From Euryarchaeota archaeon UBA106 (lineage in GTDB: Archaea > Thermoplasmatota > Poseidoniia > Poseidoniales > Thalassarchaeaceae), in contig DAOJ01000049.1 of assembly GCA_002502365.1 (NCBI GenBank), positions 1 through 8,918 on the forward strand: a DNA stretch of 8,918 nt, read 5' to 3'. The first letter of the stretch is position 1; every line of letters starts with the position of its first letter. The position numbers and the translations under genes are program-made. This document shows, one piece after another, positions 6,844 to 8,918 of this stretch. The notes under the pieces are model-generated. The model was not told the DNA's origin and did not search any database. It saw only the letters and a program-made list of their open reading frames with translations.

Positions 6844-7281
6844 ATGTCAGAGCGGACTGTACTTGGGTGGAGAGAGTGGATTGGTCTTCCTGAATTAGAA
6901 ACCGCTGCTACATTGGCAAAAATGGATACAGGGGCTTGGTCAAACACACTGCATGCTGAAGAAATATCTCTAATGAATAACGGCATGGAGCAAATCGTTA
7001 GATTTCGCCTTAGTAAAAATGGAAATTGGATTGAACGACCTCTATTCGATTGGCGTAGAGTTCGTGACACCGGTGGACATGATACCCTTCGCCCTGTAAT
7101 TCGAACGACTCTAGAAATTGCAGGACAGGATCATGATATCCAACTCTGTCTACAAGATCGGTCACGAATGAAACATCGAATTATCTTGGGTCGTAGATTT
7201 CTCAGACAATTCATAATCGATCCATCAAAAGACTGCCTGCATCCAAAGGAAAGAACTACTCGAAGGATAAGCGAATATTGA
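6844..7281 (+). CDS. retropepsin-like protease, 'ATP-dependent zinc protease' family (RimK-associated, COG4067-like)
   Basis: This is a 145-aa single-domain protein of the family often annotated as ATP-dependent zinc protease and now regarded as retropepsin-like aspartic peptidases. It matches the family through VLGWREWIGLPEL at 6-18, AKMDTGAWSNTLHA at 25-38 with the presumed catalytic Asp28 in D-T-G-A, RPVIRTTLEIAG at 83-94, and the C-terminal HRIILGRRFLRQFIIDPS at 111-128. A single D-T-G implies that a homodimer forms the active site. The common D-T-G-A-R-T-S-A-L-H-A stretch reads A-W-S-N-T-L-H-A here, so the Arg after DTGA is Trp. Family members often sit beside rimK-type ATP-grasp ligases; none is visible here. 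The gene starts at ATG 6844 and heads an operon with two YbjQ-type genes. The substrate is unknown. Confidence 0.88.
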   Translation: MSERTVLGWREWIGLPELETAATLAKMDTGAWSNTLHAEEISLMNNGMEQIVRFRLSKNGNWIERPLFDWRRVRDTGGHDTLRPVIRTTLEIAGQDHDIQLCLQDRSRMKHRIILGRRFLRQFIIDPSKDCLHPKERTTRRISEY

Positions 7282-7307
7282 TGCCCTGTCTGTCACGCCG
7301 AAATCTC

Positions 7308-7646
7308 ATGAGTGAGCAACAAGGCATCAGCATCATCATGGTGAATACCGAAGAAGTACCTGGCAAATCTATCACTAAGACCCTTGGGGTAGTAAGTGGT
7401 TCAACAGTAAGAGCAAAACACGCAGGTAAAGATATACTTGCAGGATTCAAAAATATCGTTGGAGGAGAGTTGTCAGCGTATACCGAACTACTTGGAGAAT
7501 CCCGAGATGAAGCGGTACAAAGAATGCTACAAGAAGCCGTTGGAAGGGGAGCTAACGCAGTAGTAAATGTGAGAATGGCAACCAGTGCAATTACTCCAGG
7601 GGCCAGCGAAATTTTGGCTTATGGGACAGCGGTAATTGTTGAATAG
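7308..7646 (+). CDS. YbjQ/UPF0145 family protein (putative heavy-metal-binding domain)
   Basis: This 112-aa protein covers the YbjQ domain (PF01906). The core runs from NTEEVPGKSITKTLGVVSG (13-31) through GFKNIVGGELSAYTELL (46-62), a helix rich in Arg and Glu, GANAVVNVRM (81-90) and the closing AYGTAV (104-109). The family forms small oligomeric beta-alpha barrels; 'heavy-metal binding' is a database label with little proof, and no cysteine is present here. The start is uncertain. ATG 7308 gives a family-like N-terminus. ATG 7281 overlaps the protease stop as TGATG and would add nine residues (MPCLSRRNL) unlike the family, but would suit translational coupling. No Shine-Dalgarno is visible for either. 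The gene lies between the protease and a membrane-anchored paralogue, 8 nt before the latter. Confidence 0.9.
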   Translation: MSEQQGISIIMVNTEEVPGKSITKTLGVVSGSTVRAKHAGKDILAGFKNIVGGELSAYTELLGESRDEAVQRMLQEAVGRGANAVVNVRMATSAITPGASEILAYGTAVIVE

Positions 7647-7651
7647 GTGAT
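7645..7651 (+). promoter_or_regulatory. Shine-Dalgarno AGGTGAT for the membrane YbjQ gene
   Basis: AGGTGAT lies 3 nt before a GTG codon and overlaps the TAG stop (7644-7646) of the preceding gene. It supports GTG at 7655 as the real start. Confidence 0.7.
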
Positions 7652-7654
7652 TCT

Positions 7655-8173
7655 GTGGAAGTTTGGCAAATTTTTGTTGCAATAGGGTTATTTTTCGCAG
7701 CAATTGGTATAGCTGCAGCTCTATTTTCCCCCCTGGCTTGGATATATTCCGCATTATTCAGTAGACGAAAACATCGAAAATTATTGTCTGATTTGAGAGA
7801 TAGAATCGACCTGACACTTGAAAAATATGGAAGAGACCCTTTGACAAATAAGAAAAATCCGACTTTCGGAGAAGGAATCTCAGAAGCAATATACATTCAA
7901 TCGAACTATGTGTTGGGACCAGGATGGTTCAATCAATTCATTGCATTTTATCATTCATTAATCGGTGGTAACATAAAAGCCTACGATGATGTTCTAACTT
8001 TAGCAAGACAAAGTTGCCTGCAGTCGCTTCGTGATCAAGCCTCAGAGGGAGGCTTTGATGAGGTAATCAATGTCAGATTAGAAACTGCTCGCATATCTGC
8101 ACTTACACAGGGGAGTAAGCAAAACAGATACATCGAGATTTTCGCCTACGGAACCGCAGTCAAATACTCGTAA
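7655..8173 (+). CDS. membrane-anchored YbjQ-like protein (172 aa)
   Basis: The protein begins with a hydrophobic segment (about residues 4-35, long enough for one span or a tight hairpin), followed by a basic patch SRRKHRK at 36-42 and a charged linker (43-75). The C-terminal half (about 83-171) is a YbjQ domain that aligns by eye with the preceding gene: IGG at 103-105, AYDDVL at 109-114, INVRLETARI at 138-147, AYGTAV at 164-169. A 4-6 residue insertion (about 150-158) sits before the last strand. The basic patch just after the span predicts that the YbjQ domain faces the cytoplasm. The start is GTG 7655, supported by AGGTGAT 3 nt upstream. It is the third gene of the operon and ends 9 nt from the convergent LURP-one-like gene. 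The role is unknown; a tethered partner for the soluble YbjQ is an inference. Confidence 0.85.
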   Translation: MEVWQIFVAIGLFFAAIGIAAALFSPLAWIYSALFSRRKHRKLLSDLRDRIDLTLEKYGRDPLTNKKNPTFGEGISEAIYIQSNYVLGPGWFNQFIAFYHSLIGGNIKAYDDVLTLARQSCLQSLRDQASEGGFDEVINVRLETARISALTQGSKQNRYIEIFAYGTAVKYS

Positions 8174-8182
8174 TTAGTAGAC

Positions 8183-8767
8183 TCAATCGCTACCCTCAAT
8201 CGCTGATAGGAGCATAGCTGCGGCTAATACTAATCTTGGGTCTAGTCCTGATGATTGGACATTGTTGATGAATAACTTGTTCACAACTGGATTCATTCTT
8301 TGTGTGAAATTAACTTTACCCGCACCACTTACCGAAAGTACAAATTCTTGTGGTATCAGTAAATTAGCAAAGGGCACGAATCTACGGACTAAAGCCAATA
8401 ATCCACTATCTTCACTAATCATTCCAATTTGATTACCAGAGGTGTCCAAGACTTTCCATGAATCTCTAAACATGGATTTCAGACCTTCTCTTTTGAAACA
8501 ACAAATTGCTTCTCCTGTCTGAGAATCAGTTATGTCATATCCCGCTCCAAAGTCTATTACACTTCGAGCTTTGATGCAGATTAACTCTGTACTCTTTTTT
8601 TCGTCATTGTAAACGCGAATATCCTCTTTTAATTTGAGTGCCTTCTGTTTACTGTATCCAATTAATTGCTGCATAGAGTCATCAGAATAGATGTGAAATT
8701 CTGCGCCTAGTAGTTTCAACACTTTTTGTCTAACCATGTAAGAATCTGCTTCGTATAGATTGCTCAT
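8183..8767 (-). CDS. LURP-one-related / scramblase-like (tubby-fold) protein, 194 aa
   Basis: The protein resembles the LOR/YxjI group (PF04525-like), which shares the tubby and phospholipid scramblase beta-barrel fold. Repeating beta-strand units are visible: YMVRQKVLKLLGAEFHIYSD (10-29), LIGYSKQKALKLKEDIRVYND (35-55), ICIKARSVIDFGAGYDITDS (63-82), EAICCFKREGLKSMFRDSWKVLDTSGNQIG (86-115), then VNFTQR (152-157). The last 20 residues (LDPRLVLAAAMLLSAIEG, 175-192) form the hydrophobic helix that threads the barrel in this fold. Members bind lipid or membranes in some cases, but most prokaryotic ones are uncharacterised. The start is ATG 8767, with GAGGGAAGG just upstream. The ATG overlaps the stop of an upstream gene by 1 nt (TAATG), so it is probably translated by coupling. 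Confidence 0.78.
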   Translation of the reverse strand: MSNLYEADSYMVRQKVLKLLGAEFHIYSDDSMQQLIGYSKQKALKLKEDIRVYNDEKKSTELICIKARSVIDFGAGYDITDSQTGEAICCFKREGLKSMFRDSWKVLDTSGNQIGMISEDSGLLALVRRFVPFANLLIPQEFVLSVSGAGKVNFTQRMNPVVNKLFINNVQSSGLDPRLVLAAAMLLSAIEGSD

Positions 8768-8918
8768 TACCTTCCCTCGGTTGAAGGCCGCACTAAATCA
8801 CGAATAAACGATTTGTCGGCGAGGAAGATTTCGTAATCTAGTTTTTTTGAGGAAATTAATCTACAATCATAGGGTAAATATCTGTGCAAAGGCGCCGATA
8901 ATAAAGCCAATAAATACT
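8767..8918 (-). CDS. C-terminal end of an unidentified gene (runs in from right edge)
   Basis: On the minus strand one frame is open from the window edge for 49 codons and ends in TAA at 8767-8769, sharing its last A with the ATG of the LURP-one-like gene (TAATG). The visible tail has a hydrophobic start (YLLALLSAPLHRYLP) and a charged, ordinary-looking end (LVRPSTEGR just before the stop). The 1-nt overlap and the Shine-Dalgarno-like GAGGGAAGG inside its last codons are typical of operon neighbours. The family is not recognised. It could still be a chance open frame, since only 152 nt are seen. Confidence 0.5.
   Translation of the reverse strand, partial: YLLALLSAPLHRYLPYDCRLISSKKLDYEIFLADKSFIRDLVRPSTEGR

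Noticed and set aside
7591..7896. Minus-strand 101-codon frame opposite the YbjQ genes
   Set aside because: It spans the junction of two plus-strand YbjQ genes with clear motifs and ribosome site; no family signal.
8184..8206. Direct repeat ctcaatcgct (two copies, 13-nt period)
   Set aside because: It lies in the last codons of the LURP-one-like gene, has only two copies and reads as ordinary coding sequence.
8801..8810. TATA-like CGTTTATTCG before the LURP-one-like gene
   Set aside because: It falls inside the likely upstream coding sequence, and the 1-nt overlap suggests co-transcription, so a promoter here is not needed.
8867..8918. Short minus-strand hydrophobic tail (VFIGFIIGAFAQIFTL then stop)
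   Set aside because: A different frame over the same bases stays open for 49 codons and ends as TAATG on the next gene, which is the better gene model.

Overview
The window looks like chromosomal DNA of an archaeon, most likely a marine planktonic euryarchaeon of the Marine Group II type (Ca. Poseidoniia). The reasons are indirect. There is a TATA-like box 26 nt before the guaB ATG, as expected for a leaderless archaeal transcript. Three genes carry an AGGTGAT Shine-Dalgarno exactly 3 nt before the start. A lipoprotein has an acidic Glu-Pro linker of a kind I associate with that group. The base composition is moderate. No 16S rRNA or other decisive marker is present, so this placement is an inference. 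I see no rRNA, tRNA, mobile element or CRISPR array.

Left block (1-3632, all minus strand, read right to left): a 48-residue single-span membrane protein, methionine sulfoxide reductase MsrA, an AlkB-like membrane di-iron monooxygenase whose start overlaps the msrA stop by 8 nt, two unrecognised multi-span membrane proteins (138 and 269 aa), and the N-terminal 167 residues of a major facilitator transporter that leaves the window. Gaps are short (at most 55 nt), so this may be one operon joining hydrocarbon-type oxidation, repair of oxidised methionine and membrane transport. AlkB enzymes need rubredoxin and rubredoxin reductase; neither is visible here.

Middle (3762-6700): a plus-strand secreted lipoprotein with five Asp-box (BNR) motifs and four close cysteine pairs, then minus-strand guaB (IMP dehydrogenase) with its catalytic and regulatory parts intact. 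The two genes converge with a 2-nt gap.

Right block: a plus-strand three-gene operon (6844-8173) encodes a retropepsin-like 'ATP-dependent zinc protease' family protein, a YbjQ-family protein, and a second YbjQ domain fused behind an N-terminal membrane segment. Converging on it are a minus-strand LURP-one/scramblase-like (tubby-fold) protein and, overlapping its start as TAATG, the tail of another gene that runs off the right edge.

The most interesting points are the AlkB-like enzyme with altered signature motifs coupled to msrA, the protease plus paired soluble and membrane-tethered YbjQ operon, and the small membrane protein heading the msrA-alkB cluster. None is proven to be a new system from sequence alone.
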